Notes: a model not told the origin generated them from the sequence alone. A stretch of DNA of 64,000 nucleotides from Halalkalirubrum salinum (GCF_005543295.1 NZ_SRSG01000015.1:62001-126000); one strand, 5' to 3'. Shown: positions 53,697 through 62,749, numbered from the stretch's first letter. Program-made: numbers and translations.

Positions 53697-55490
53697 ATGA
53701 GCCAACCGACCACAAACAGGGACTCCCTTGATCAGTTCGAACGACGTCTCTTTGACGAAGTATCTCTCGATGAGCCGTGGGACCTTTTGGAGAAGTTCTC
53801 CACGCTGAACCGCGTCTCCGGGACTGCCGACGAGGCCGCGGCCGCCGACTACATTTGTGACCGACTCGACGCCAACGGGGTCACCTACGAGCGCTACGAA
53901 CCCGAATTGTACATTAGCCAGCCACACGAGGCAACGATCGAAACACCCAACAGGGAGTTCGAGCCCGGACCGGTCAAGACAGTCTCCTTTTCGGCATCGA
54001 CGACCGTCTCCGGTCCCGTCGAGTACGTCGGCGCTGCCGGCGGCGACCTACTGGCGGACGACGACGACGTCCAGGAGCCGTATCACGACGTGGGTGACCT
54101 GACCGGCAAGATCGCACTCACGAGAGCTGGAAACCTCTCGATTCGCGCGATCAGCGAGCTCTCGGGGAAGGGTGCGATGGGCGTGATTGTGATCCACGAA
54201 CACGACCGGGAGCCACACAGCGGGATCGCCACGCCGATCTGGGGCGGGGCACCCCGATACGATGAACTGGAAAAGATCCCAGATGTGCCAATCGCGAACG
54301 TCAATAACCCCGATGGGGAGACGCTCAAGGGGTGGGCAGAGAGTGACGAAGGGCTCAAACTGGAGCTCTCAACCGACCTGACGACCGACTGGATGGCCTG
54401 TCCTGTCGTCGTCGCCGAGATCAAGGGCAAGGCCGCTCCCGAGAACGACGACTTTGTGTTGCTCCACGGCCACTACGACTCTTGGTACGTCGGCATCACA
54501 GACAACGCGACCGGTGACGCCGGTCTACTTGAAGCCGCTCGGGCGTTTGAGGCCCATCGTGAGGACCTCGACAGGAACCTCCGGGTTGCGTGGTGGCCGG
54601 GGCACTCCACGGGTCGCTACGCCGGGTCGACGTGGTACGCTGATCAATTCGCTCGGGAACTGGCCGAGCACTGTGTCGCACAGGTCAACATGGACAGCCC
54701 AGGCGCAAAGGACGCGACCGAGTACACAGACATGTCCTGTTGGTGCCCCGAGGCCCACGACCTCGTCGGGGAGGCTATCGACGACGTGACCGGCGCACCC
54801 TACGCGGAACACTTCCCGTTCCGTGCGGGCGACTACTCTTTCGACAATCTTGGCATCACCGGCTTTCTTATGCTCTCCTCGAATATCCCTGCGGAGATTC
54901 GCGAGCAGCAGGGTTACCACGGCGTCGGCGGTTGCGGCGGAAACTCTGACGCCTGGCACGTCTCAACAGATACGATGGACAAGGCAGGTGAGAAGGAGCT
55001 TTTGCGGGATATCCGAATGTACGTGGTCTCGATCGCTCGCGTTCTGAACGCAGACGTGCTCCCGTTCGATCACGCCCGGAGCACCGCGAAGCTCCGGCAG
55101 GCCGTCGAGCGCTACGACGAGATCGCCGGCAGTCGCTTCGACTTCTCACCTACACTCGATCGACTCGACTCATTGGAGATTGAGATTGAATCGTTCCAGC
55201 AGGCAGCGAAGGCTGGCGAGATCGACACCACGACCGCAAACAATGTGATAACGTCGCTTTCCCGCGTACTGACGCGCCTCTATCTGGTAGAGCGCGGGCA
55301 GTTTCAGCAGGATCCGGCGACCAGCCGACAGCCGTTCCCGCGGTACTCGATCGCCCGGAAGTTTGAGGTTGTTGACGGTGACAAAGCGCGGTTTATCGAT
55401 ATTCAGCTCACTCGCGAGCAGAACGCTGTCGTGGGCGAACTGGAGCAGGCGCGTGATATCGTTGCGGACGCCGTGGGAGGTGATATCTGA
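53697..55490 (+). CDS. M28-like metallopeptidase with altered active site (paralogue 3)
   Basis: A 597-residue protein, the most diverged of the four. It keeps GHYDSWYVGITDNATGDAG (His, Asp and bridging Asp), QVNMDSPGA (the later Asp, in N-M-D form) and GGNSDAWHVSTDTMD with the late His. It too has no Glu-Glu; the site reads WWPGHSTGRYAGSTWYAD. The insert before the core has the protease-associated-like pattern (GAMGVIVIHEHDREP). The ATG at 53697 is chosen from the TATA-like box. Its TGA overlaps the ATG of the racemase gene, so the two proteins are translationally coupled and probably act on the same compound. Confidence 0.85.
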   Translation: MSQPTTNRDSLDQFERRLFDEVSLDEPWDLLEKFSTLNRVSGTADEAAAADYICDRLDANGVTYERYEPELYISQPHEATIETPNREFEPGPVKTVSFSASTTVSGPVEYVGAAGGDLLADDDDVQEPYHDVGDLTGKIALTRAGNLSIRAISELSGKGAMGVIVIHEHDREPHSGIATPIWGGAPRYDELEKIPDVPIANVNNPDGETLKGWAESDEGLKLELSTDLTTDWMACPVVVAEIKGKAAPENDDFVLLHGHYDSWYVGITDNATGDAGLLEAARAFEAHREDLDRNLRVAWWPGHSTGRYAGSTWYADQFARELAEHCVAQVNMDSPGAKDATEYTDMSCWCPEAHDLVGEAIDDVTGAPYAEHFPFRAGDYSFDNLGITGFLMLSSNIPAEIREQQGYHGVGGCGGNSDAWHVSTDTMDKAGEKELLRDIRMYVVSIARVLNADVLPFDHARSTAKLRQAVERYDEIAGSRFDFSPTLDRLDSLEIEIESFQQAAKAGEIDTTTANNVITSLSRVLTRLYLVERGQFQQDPATSRQPFPRYSIARKFEVVDGDKARFIDIQLTREQNAVVGELEQARDIVADAVGGDI

Positions 55491-56251
55491 TGGTTGACGT
55501 CTGCTATCTCGTTCCCGGTGTTGGCCTGCCCGACAGAGAGAAGGAACGCCGCGAGCGTGTCGCCAACGAACTCACGCCCGGCCACGTCGAGGTAACCGTG
55601 ATTGAGGCCGATGGTCCCGGTCCAACAAGCATCGAAAGCGCCGTTGAGGAGCTTTGGTGTACGGTTGGATCGATGCAGACTGCCCACCGTGTCGAGTCGA
55701 AATTCGACGCGCTTGTGATCGGTTGCTTTGGCGACCCAGGGATACGCGGGCTGCGTGAGCTCCTGTCAATCCCGGTAATTGGCCCGGCAGAGACCACAAT
55801 TCACACCGCCGCGATGGTCGCCGACCGATTCACTTGGCTCACGATCCTCAATGAAACAATCCCGATGAGCCACGAGCAGGCCCACGAGCACCACCTCTCG
55901 GAGCGCTGCGTGAGCGTGCGCTCCGTCGATGCACCCGTGGAGTCGATCGACCACGGTGACGATGACCTCGTCGAGCGCATGGTTCGGGAGGGAAAGGCGG
56001 CGGTCGAAGAAGATGGCGCCGAAGCGCTGTTCCCCGGTTGCATGAGCCTCTCATTTGCCCAGCGCCACGACGAGATTGCAGAGCGTGTCGGGGTGCCGTT
56101 TCTCGACCCTGCGAGTCTCGCGCTTGAGCAGGCGGCCACGTGGGCGCGCCACGGCGTCGCCCAGAGTCCGAAGACCTACCCCGAGCCGAAGTTTGACAAA
56201 CTCGGAGATCTGTTGAGTGAGACCCCCACAACCGCCGCAGACGACGACTGA
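55490..56251 (+). CDS. Asp/Glu/hydantoin racemase-family protein
   Basis: A 253-residue cofactor-independent racemase of the hydantoin racemase branch. Both catalytic cysteines are present in proper context: VIGCFGDPGIRGLRE (about residue 78) and LFPGCMSLSFAQ (about residue 184). IPVIGPAET and the LTWLTIL-like strand between them fit the two-domain fold. The start overlaps the M28 stop by one base. The nearby HyuA/HyuB genes strengthen the idea of hydantoin or related cyclic-amide chemistry. The last 20 residues are acidic and probably disordered. Confidence 0.88.
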   Translation: MVDVCYLVPGVGLPDREKERRERVANELTPGHVEVTVIEADGPGPTSIESAVEELWCTVGSMQTAHRVESKFDALVIGCFGDPGIRGLRELLSIPVIGPAETTIHTAAMVADRFTWLTILNETIPMSHEQAHEHHLSERCVSVRSVDAPVESIDHGDDDLVERMVREGKAAVEEDGAEALFPGCMSLSFAQRHDEIAERVGVPFLDPASLALEQAATWARHGVAQSPKTYPEPKFDKLGDLLSETPTTAADDD

Positions 56252-56330
56252 GGCGGGAGACAACAGTCATACCCCTTCGAGGTGTCTATTCCAGGGAGTG
56301 GTACATCATGCCGGCTTGATATCCGCCCAC

Positions 56331-56594
56331 AGCTGAAGCCCTGTCTCTTACCCATAAGTTCACGAAGTACCGAACGGACGTTTCAGCCGCTGTCGTACCC
56401 GATCTACCATCGCCCGATCGAGGCGAGGAGAGATTCAGGCAGTGATCTCGGCGGTGAGGATCACATAATGTGGGTGAACAAAATCACCAAAATCGTTCCA
56501 CAGGGCTGTGTTACGTGTAGGTATCGGGAGTTTTAGTCAGGTTCCTCGATCTCGGATTCGACTCAATTTGTGGGTAAGAGACAGAGCTGAAGCC
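56331..56594. repeat. Ten-base target-site duplication flanking the MITE
   Basis: AGCTGAAGCC occurs at 56331-56340 and again at 56585-56594, directly outside the two inverted termini. A perfect 10-base duplication is the mark of transposition and is in the range used by IS4-family elements. Confidence 0.85.
56341..56584. mobile_element. Miniature inverted-repeat transposable element (MITE), 244 bases
   Basis: The left end CTGTCTCTTACCCATAAGTT (56341-56360) matches the complement of the right end, which reads CTGTCTCTTACCCACAAATT, at 18 of 20 positions including the first 14. There is no room for a transposase, and the inside has no convincing gene. Perfect 10-base direct repeats flank it. 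The termini differ from those of both insertion sequences in this window, so the helper transposase must be elsewhere. It lies between the convergent racemase and M19 genes. Nothing else was seen in 56252-56735. Confidence 0.82.
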
Positions 56595-56735
56595 GTGGGT
56601 CTCTCCTCGATTTGCTGTAGTTCGGGACGACGGAACGATCGCGCCTGCAAACAGGCAACGCTTGTCGGCTGCCCAGAGGCTACTGGCATCAAGCGACCCG
56701 CTGACAGTGTGAGACCCGCTACGCTCAGGTGGCGC

Positions 56736-57911
56736 TCACCACGACTCCTCAAGCGCGTGGAGGATATTCTCGCCGAGCACCTTTTTTATCTCCCCGTCGG
56801 TGTAGTCACTCTTGACGAGCCATCGGATTATATTGTTCCACGCCTCAGTGGGATTCTCCAGGCCCTTCACGTAAGGATTCTGGAGCGTCGTCTCGGGAAG
56901 TTCGATGCCATGGAAGTCCGCAAGCACTTCCAGAAGCGCCGTGTGGTCGCCGTAGAGAACGTCGGGACCGAACGCAACGTTGTCGATCCCGACAAGATCG
57001 ACGATGTACTCGAAATGCGCCATGTAGGTATCGATGTCGGGCAGGTGCGTCGACGAGAGGATACCGATGACGCCGCCGGTGTCGGCGATCGCTTCCAGTT
57101 CCTCGTCGGACGCACCGCGTTTTCCCACGCCGGCCCTTCGAGCGAGGGCATGAGTGTCGAAGACGGGCTTTTCGCTCGCTTCGCAAACGTCGAGAGTCGT
57201 CTGGGGGCTTGAGTGGCTCGTGCTGATCGCCATACCCACCTTGTTCATCCGCTCGACAGCCGCGACACCGAACGAGGTCAAGCCGCCATCGCGCTTGTAG
57301 ATGCCGCCTTCGCCTGTTCCAAGGGCATTCGACGCGGTGTAGGTGATACCCATTGACCGGACACCCATGCCGTAGAGCTGTTCGATGCGATCGAGTTCGT
57401 TCTCGATCATTGCAGCGGATTCGAGCGCCGGTACGACTGCGAGTTTTCCCTCGTCGTAGGCTCGCCGGATGTCGTTGACGCCGTCACAGCGGATGGCGTA
57501 CTCTGAGTGGGCGATATCACAGGCGCGCATGCTAACGTCGTGGACAATGTCGTCCCACTTCCAACCATGCTGGGAGTGGATACTCGCAAGTCCGTCGAAG
57601 TGCATATCGAAGACGCCGTCCAGCGCGGTCTCAGCCAGGTGCTCGTAGGCGGTGACCGCTCGACCCTCACGGATGTAGTCCCAGAGATCCTCATCGAGAT
57701 CGTCGGGGAAATAAAACGGGTGTTCGTGGAACGACACCACGTAGTTGTCCGCGGCAACCTCCCGGGCACGTTCTGTCTCCTCATCGGTGAGCGGGATTTC
57801 GTACGGGTCGAAGCCGGAGTGTCGCTCGGGGAGCGTGAACGCCCGGTAGTCGTCGCCGACCGCCAGGTAGTCATACGACTTGTAACCATCGTACTGTTTG
57901 TTTGATCCCAT
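56736..57911 (-). CDS. M19-family (membrane/renal dipeptidase-like) dipeptidase
   Basis: A 391-residue amidohydrolase-fold dipeptidase. Family landmarks: VVSFHEHPFYF in place of the usual HxD on strand 1, DMHFDGL, VVPALESAAMIENELDRIEQ with the bridging Glu, LYGMGVRSMGITYTASNALG, AISTSHSSPQTTLDVCEASE (His ligand), PVFDTHAL (second His) and VAFGPDVLYGD near the end. The His-Glu-His at strand 1 is a departure from the standard His-x-Asp, so the metal site is altered or differently arranged. No signal peptide is present. Enzymes of this family accept dipeptides, including those with a D-residue. Confidence 0.82.
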   Translation of the reverse strand: MGSNKQYDGYKSYDYLAVGDDYRAFTLPERHSGFDPYEIPLTDEETERAREVAADNYVVSFHEHPFYFPDDLDEDLWDYIREGRAVTAYEHLAETALDGVFDMHFDGLASIHSQHGWKWDDIVHDVSMRACDIAHSEYAIRCDGVNDIRRAYDEGKLAVVPALESAAMIENELDRIEQLYGMGVRSMGITYTASNALGTGEGGIYKRDGGLTSFGVAAVERMNKVGMAISTSHSSPQTTLDVCEASEKPVFDTHALARRAGVGKRGASDEELEAIADTGGVIGILSSTHLPDIDTYMAHFEYIVDLVGIDNVAFGPDVLYGDHTALLEVLADFHGIELPETTLQNPYVKGLENPTEAWNNIIRWLVKSDYTDGEIKKVLGENILHALEESW

Positions 57912-58212
57912 TGTATGTTGAAGCGTGTGAGTAGCAGGTTAATCGTTCGGAAAGCGGTGAACCAGCGAACAGAGTAAGAGCGGTCGCTCGCACCCGATTT
58001 CAGCGCGTGAGACGCCGGGTGAATAATAAATGGGAGGAAGGAACAAACCACCATTCGGAGTGTACAGCCGACGACGGACAGATGCTCACCGCGAGGGGCA
58101 GATCGTCGAATCGGTCCCACGGGTTCTGGCGGCTGCCAACGGCGTCGCCGGATCCAAAAGGGAGGGGGAGAGGCGGTGACGCACTTGAGCACTGCGTCCG
58201 ATCGTCGAAGGT
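57912..58212. other. Intergenic region, about 300 bases, no gene seen
   Basis: Lies between two leftward peptidase genes. No convincing reading frame, repeat or RNA gene was recognised; the left part should carry the M19 promoter. Confidence 0.4.
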
Positions 58213-59598
58213 CTATCCGTCGTAATCGACGAGTCTGTCGAGGAGGCTCGCGGTTGTCCGGATGCCATTATCGAAACACTCGAGGGCGAGATTCTCGTCG
58301 GGTGAGTGGTTGTTCTCGTCGCTATTGGCGTATGGAACGACGACGACAGGCGTCTCCAGATAGCGGGCGAACGCCGCGGTCGGGAGCGATCCGCCGAGCG
58401 TCGGCTTGAGAATGGGGTCGGTGTCCCATCCATCGGCGACTGCATCAAGAATTGGATCCCTGACGGGGTGGTCGAGGGGCGTCCGCTGGGGCCACATCGT
58501 TCCGAACTTCGACACCTCAAGGTCGACAGTCCCACTGGCGTGGTCCGCGACGTGGCTGCTGAATTTTTTGTAGATGTCGTCGGGGTCCTGATTAGCGACC
58601 AGTCGCATGTCCATCTTCAGCTTCGCGGTCGACGGGATGATCGTCTTTGTCCCCTCACCGCCGTAGCCGCTCGCGAATCCTGCGATATTAAGCGTCGGGT
58701 AGTACAGCAGTTTTTCGAGGTAGGTATCGCCGGGACCGTCGGCGAAGCCGCCGATGTCGAGATCCGCTTTCACAGCTTCGACGTCGAAGGGCATCGCGTC
58801 GAGTGCCTCGCGATCGAGGTCAGCGATCGGTCGGACGTCGTCGTAGAAGCCCTCGATAGTGACTCGACCGTCCGCGTCCTTCATCGACGAGAGGATGCGG
58901 GTGAGTTCCCACGCGGGATTCGGCACCGGGCCACCGTAGTTGCCCGAGTGGAGGTCACGGTTCGGGCCGGTTGCATCGATCTGGACATAAAGCATTCCAC
59001 GAGCGCCCATCAAAACGTGTGGGCGGCCCGAGGCGTCGATGGGGCCGTCGGCCACGTACGTCAGGTCGGCGGCGAGTTCGTCGGCACGATCTTCGACGAT
59101 CTGTTCGAGGTGGGGGCTCCCGCTTTCTTCCTCGCCTTCGAGGAGGAGGAGCACATTCACGGGAAGCCCAGTCGACTCGCGGAGCGCCCGAACCGCACAG
59201 AGATGTGCGAACCACTGACCCTTGTTGTCGCCCGCACCTCGGGCGTAGATTCGGTCGCGACCGTCCGGGCCTTCCCGAATGGTTGGTTCGAACGGCGGCG
59301 AGGTCCACTGGTCGGGGTCCACAGGCTGGACATCGTAGTGGCCGTAGAGCAGGATGGTCGGCCGTTCGTCGGACGACTCATCGGCCTCGGCGTGCGCGAT
59401 GACCGCAGGTTGGCCGTCAGTCTCGATCGTCTCAGTCTCGTCGAAGCCGTACTCGCGACAGAGTTGCTCCGCAAGATCCTTGCACTCTGAAACACCCTCG
59501 CCGGTCGCGCTGATAGAGGGCTGTTCAAGAAGTCCGAGGAGGTCCTCAATGAAGTTGTCGAACCGTTTATCAATATAATTTGCAGGATTTCCAGCCAT
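58213..59598 (-). CDS. M20-family dipeptidase (carnosinase/CNDP-like)
   Basis: A 461-residue metallopeptidase. Motifs: YGHYDVQPVDPDQW (His and catalytic Asp), IYARGAGDNKGQW (bridging Asp), LLLLEGEEESGSPHLE (Glu pair), the MGARGMLYVQIDATGPNRDLHSGNYGG dimerisation-domain segment in parts, PTLNIAGFASGYGGEGTKTI and SDENNHSPDENLAL with the late His. The NLHSGxxGG-type block is characteristic of the M20A/carnosinase dipeptidases. It precedes the M19 gene on the same strand and is divergent from the fourth M28 gene. Confidence 0.9.
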   Translation of the reverse strand: MAGNPANYIDKRFDNFIEDLLGLLEQPSISATGEGVSECKDLAEQLCREYGFDETETIETDGQPAVIAHAEADESSDERPTILLYGHYDVQPVDPDQWTSPPFEPTIREGPDGRDRIYARGAGDNKGQWFAHLCAVRALRESTGLPVNVLLLLEGEEESGSPHLEQIVEDRADELAADLTYVADGPIDASGRPHVLMGARGMLYVQIDATGPNRDLHSGNYGGPVPNPAWELTRILSSMKDADGRVTIEGFYDDVRPIADLDREALDAMPFDVEAVKADLDIGGFADGPGDTYLEKLLYYPTLNIAGFASGYGGEGTKTIIPSTAKLKMDMRLVANQDPDDIYKKFSSHVADHASGTVDLEVSKFGTMWPQRTPLDHPVRDPILDAVADGWDTDPILKPTLGGSLPTAAFARYLETPVVVVPYANSDENNHSPDENLALECFDNGIRTTASLLDRLVDYDG

Positions 59599-59698
59599 GT
59601 GAATTTATCTCACTACCATCGAAAAGAACGAGGGAGGATATCAAAGTTTCTTGATCGACGGCGCAAAGAATGGGAAACGATGGGTGGCATCCAAACCG

Positions 59699-59705
59699 TT
59701 TTAAT
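59699..59705 (+). promoter_or_regulatory. TATA box of M28 paralogue 4
   Basis: TTTTAAT lies 23-29 bases before the ATG at 59728, the spacing of a leaderless promoter. Confidence 0.45.
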
Positions 59706-59727
59706 CCTCTTGAGCATCTGATGAGCT

Positions 59728-61470
59728 ATGTTAGACCCTATCAACCGAGACGTAGAGACGGGGATCCAGTCTCTGATCGACGTCGACGAGATGGACGCTC
59801 ACCTAGACGTGTTTGACAACCTCGCTCGCGTTTCGGGGACCGAAGACGAGTGGGAGGCAAGCGAGTACGTTGTTGAGAAGCTCGAAGCATACGGGGTCGA
59901 CGCCGAGATACTTGAGTTTGAGGCGCTCATCAGTACGCCCGAAGAGGCGGGGATAACGGTTACCTCGCCCGAAAAGCGCAATATCGATGAGGCGATCACC
60001 ACGTCATTCGGGGCGAGCACACCGCCGTCTGGGGTCGACGGCGAAGTCGTCCATGTCCCGGAGCTCACCGAGGAATCGCTGGCCGCCGAGGACGTTGAGG
60101 GCAAACTCGTGTTCACACGCGGCCTGCCGACACCCGAACCCATCACAAATCTCGAAGCGGCAGGCGCCGCTGGTGTGGTGTTTGAGTCCCTCGGGGGCGA
60201 GCACCTTCACGAGATGATCGTCACCCCGATTTGGGGGACGCCATCCCACGAGGATGCCGATCAAATTCCGGATCTCCCGGTGGTTGAGGTCACGAGCGCA
60301 GACGGCGAATGGCTCCGCGAGAAGGTCACAGAAGGACCGGTCGAGGCGACTATTCGGACGCAGGTGACGATCGGGCTGACCACGCTTCCGTGTCCCGTGG
60401 GGCGTATCGAGGGGACTAAGAGCGATCGCTACATGCTTATGGGCAACCATGTTGACTCGTGGTACGAGGGCGTCACCGACAACGCCACTGCGATGGCAAC
60501 TACGATGGAGGTGGCACGGGTCATCGCTGAGGCCGACGAGGACCCCCACCGCGGACTGGTGTTCGGCTTCTGGCCCGCTCACTCAACAGGACGGTATGCG
60601 GGCAGCGCGTGGTACGCCGACGAGGAGTGGCTGGACCTCAACGAGAACGGTGTGTGCTACCTCCACGTCGATCTCAACGGTCTGAAGGGGGCCGACAGTA
60701 TCTGGTTTCAGCACATGGCTGAACTCGCGGACGAGCACCTCGACGCCATCGAATCAGCGACTGACCTCCCACTCCGAGACGACGACGAGAGCTGGCTCGG
60801 GAGTTCCGGACGGCCTGCGCGCAACTCCGACCAGTCGTTCTGGGGTGCTGGGCTGAGTTCGCTCCTCTCAGGCGCGAGACTCGACCCTGCGACCGACGAA
60901 GGTGGCCCCATCGGCGGCGGATGGTGGTGGCATACTCCCGAAGATACCCGGGACAAAGTCGATATGGACGTGTTGGTCGAAGAGACACAATTATACGTCG
61001 CATTGGCCGCGCGTTTTGGCTACTCACCAGTCCTCCCCCACGACTACACAGCAACTGTCAAAGACATTCGAACCGTACTCTCGGACATCGAGTCCTTTGC
61101 TGGGCAGGAGTTCGAGGAGATCCACAGCATACTCAACGAACTAGAGGCAGTGATTATAGATGCAAATGAGCTGATCAATAATCACGCGGAGTCGGACCCA
61201 AATCTGGCGGCCGACGCGGAGGACCTGCAGGTGCAACTGGGCAATCTCCTTGTTCCGACACTGTACATGGAGACCGAAGAATATGGACATGACCCTGCAC
61301 TACCTCACCAACGACTCCCGTATCTGCGACTGGCCGAAGAGCTACCCGAGCTCTCTGGTCGCGAGCGACGTTTCGCCGAAACATCGGTTCGACGAGGTCG
61401 TAACCGGGTTGTCCACCGGGTCGGAAAAGCGGTCAAAGCCGCTCGGCGGTTCGTCGACAAATACGCCTAA
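59728..61470 (+). CDS. M28-like metallopeptidase with altered active site (paralogue 4)
   Basis: A 580-residue protein very similar in layout to the copies at 13374 and 31435. Ligands: GNHVDSW (His241, Asp243), GVTDNATAM (Asp251), HVDLNG and WWWHTPEDTRDKVD. The Glu-Glu position reads WPAHSTGRYAGS (about 282-293), with Ala replacing the Gly of the other three. SDQSFWGAGLSSLLSGARLD is shared. The helical C-terminus (ELSGRERRFAETSVRRGRNR) is basic. It is followed by the SDR gene that was split by an IS630 element. Confidence 0.85.
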   Translation: MLDPINRDVETGIQSLIDVDEMDAHLDVFDNLARVSGTEDEWEASEYVVEKLEAYGVDAEILEFEALISTPEEAGITVTSPEKRNIDEAITTSFGASTPPSGVDGEVVHVPELTEESLAAEDVEGKLVFTRGLPTPEPITNLEAAGAAGVVFESLGGEHLHEMIVTPIWGTPSHEDADQIPDLPVVEVTSADGEWLREKVTEGPVEATIRTQVTIGLTTLPCPVGRIEGTKSDRYMLMGNHVDSWYEGVTDNATAMATTMEVARVIAEADEDPHRGLVFGFWPAHSTGRYAGSAWYADEEWLDLNENGVCYLHVDLNGLKGADSIWFQHMAELADEHLDAIESATDLPLRDDDESWLGSSGRPARNSDQSFWGAGLSSLLSGARLDPATDEGGPIGGGWWWHTPEDTRDKVDMDVLVEETQLYVALAARFGYSPVLPHDYTATVKDIRTVLSDIESFAGQEFEEIHSILNELEAVIIDANELINNHAESDPNLAADAEDLQVQLGNLLVPTLYMETEEYGHDPALPHQRLPYLRLAEELPELSGRERRFAETSVRRGRNRVVHRVGKAVKAARRFVDKYA

Positions 61471-61742
61471 GCGTTCACGTACGCCTGTATTTCGGTTTAG
61501 TTTAACGATGGAAATACATCACTAGCGGTCATAAAGAAGTTTGGGGCTGGTCAGATACGAACGCATGAAGCTTTCTCGGAAGCATTTCTGATTAAATAAA
61601 TTGCCAAAGCGAATTCTAGCGATTTCGCACAGAACTATACCGTTGGCTCGTGAGTACAGCGGTGTGTCACAAGAAAAAACTGCTGTCGTTACTGGTGCAG
61701 CTATAATAACCGTTAGAACTTTTTGCTCGGCGATTGTTGTAA

Positions 61743-62273
61743 GTGGTAGTGGATCATCTCGACGAGATCTCCGTCGAGGAATTGCAAGACGCTCTCGACA
61801 ACGTGAACGAAAAGAAGCCGACACAACGGCTTTTAGCGGCAATTGCGTACAAGAGTGGTGTAACGCAGACCGAGCTAGCTGAGTGGTACGACGTTCAGCG
61901 ACGGACCATCTACAGCTGGCTCAAGCGACTCGACACCGACGAGTCGCTTGAGCAAGCCGTTTCTGATGATAAACGAACTGGAAGAAAACGTAAACTCTCA
62001 GAATTACAGCAGGAAGAATTCGAAGAAACCGTTCACTATCCACCTGAAGAGGTCGGGATCGACGCGTCGACGTGGACGCCGGCGCTTGCCCAAGAGTATC
62101 TCGAAGAAACGTATGGCGTTGAGTATTCAATCCCGAGTTGTCGGCGGTTGCTGAAAGAAGCGGGATTGAGCTATCAAAAACCACGCCGTTCAGCCGCCGA
62201 AGCTGACAAAGACGAGCCAGAAGCGTTCCACGACGAGCTCAAAAAAAGCGGCGGGAAATGGACGCCACCGTAG
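61743..62273 (+). CDS. IS630-type transposase, N-terminal part (OrfA)
   Basis: A 176-residue reading frame, GTG start, with the helix-turn-helix DNA-binding region of IS630 transposases (VTQTELAEWYDVQRRTIYSW in part) and a second one near GVEYSIPSCRRLLKEAGLSY. It ends shortly after a run of seven A (62241-62247). The next frame begins inside its 3' end at -1, so a full transposase would need a -1 ribosomal shift, which gives the junction DELKK-KRREMDATV. Confidence 0.85.
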   Translation: MVVDHLDEISVEELQDALDNVNEKKPTQRLLAAIAYKSGVTQTELAEWYDVQRRTIYSWLKRLDTDESLEQAVSDDKRTGRKRKLSELQQEEFEETVHYPPEEVGIDASTWTPALAQEYLEETYGVEYSIPSCRRLLKEAGLSYQKPRRSAAEADKDEPEAFHDELKKSGGKWTPP

Positions 62274-62749
62274 TCTGTATTGACCAAACCAAGAAATCCG
62301 TGCAAGTTGAGCCGCTTGCCGCGTTGTTTCCGCGCGGCACGCGGCCTTCGGTCGAGCTTTCAGGCCAACGTGATTGGACGTGTCTGCTGGGCGCGATCAC
62401 CGAGGACGGTGATCGCTTCTTCTCTCGATTTACCGAGTACATCACGGCCGAACACGCAAAGCATTTCATTTTAGCATTATGTGAAGAATTCGAAGATGAC
62501 TTGATCATCGTGTTGGACGGAGCGCCGTATTTTCAGGCGTCGGCCGTCACGGACCTAGCGGCCCGTGACGACCTCGCCTTCGTGACGTTACCCTCGTATT
62601 CACCGGAGTTGAATCCGGTCGAAGAATGCTGGAGACAACTGCAAAAGGCTCTTAGCAACCGCTTCTTTGACTCACTCGATGAGCTAACAACAGCGATCGA
62701 CACCGCTCTCGACAAACTCTCTGTTCCTAAAATGAGTAACTACTTCTAG
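62258..62749 (+). CDS. IS630-type transposase, catalytic part (OrfB)
   Basis: The -1 frame relative to the preceding one, 163 residues from its own ATG. It holds the whole DDE catalytic core: VVCIDQTKKS (first Asp), IIVLDGAPYFQA (second Asp) and SPELNPVEECWRQLQ (Glu). In the -1 frame the codons upstream of this ATG stay open to the A run and read KKRRE, which is the natural continuation of OrfA. The protein is probably made as a fusion, or separately from the internal ATG. Confidence 0.85.
   Translation: MDATVVCIDQTKKSVQVEPLAALFPRGTRPSVELSGQRDWTCLLGAITEDGDRFFSRFTEYITAEHAKHFILALCEEFEDDLIIVLDGAPYFQASAVTDLAARDDLAFVTLPSYSPELNPVEECWRQLQKALSNRFFDSLDELTTAIDTALDKLSVPKMSNYF

Noticed and set aside
56341-56350. 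CTGTCTCTTA resembles the Tn5 mosaic end used in sequencing adaptors
   Set aside because: The match stops after ten bases, the same sequence is present inverted at the other end, and both ends are flanked by a 10-base duplication, so it is a natural element.
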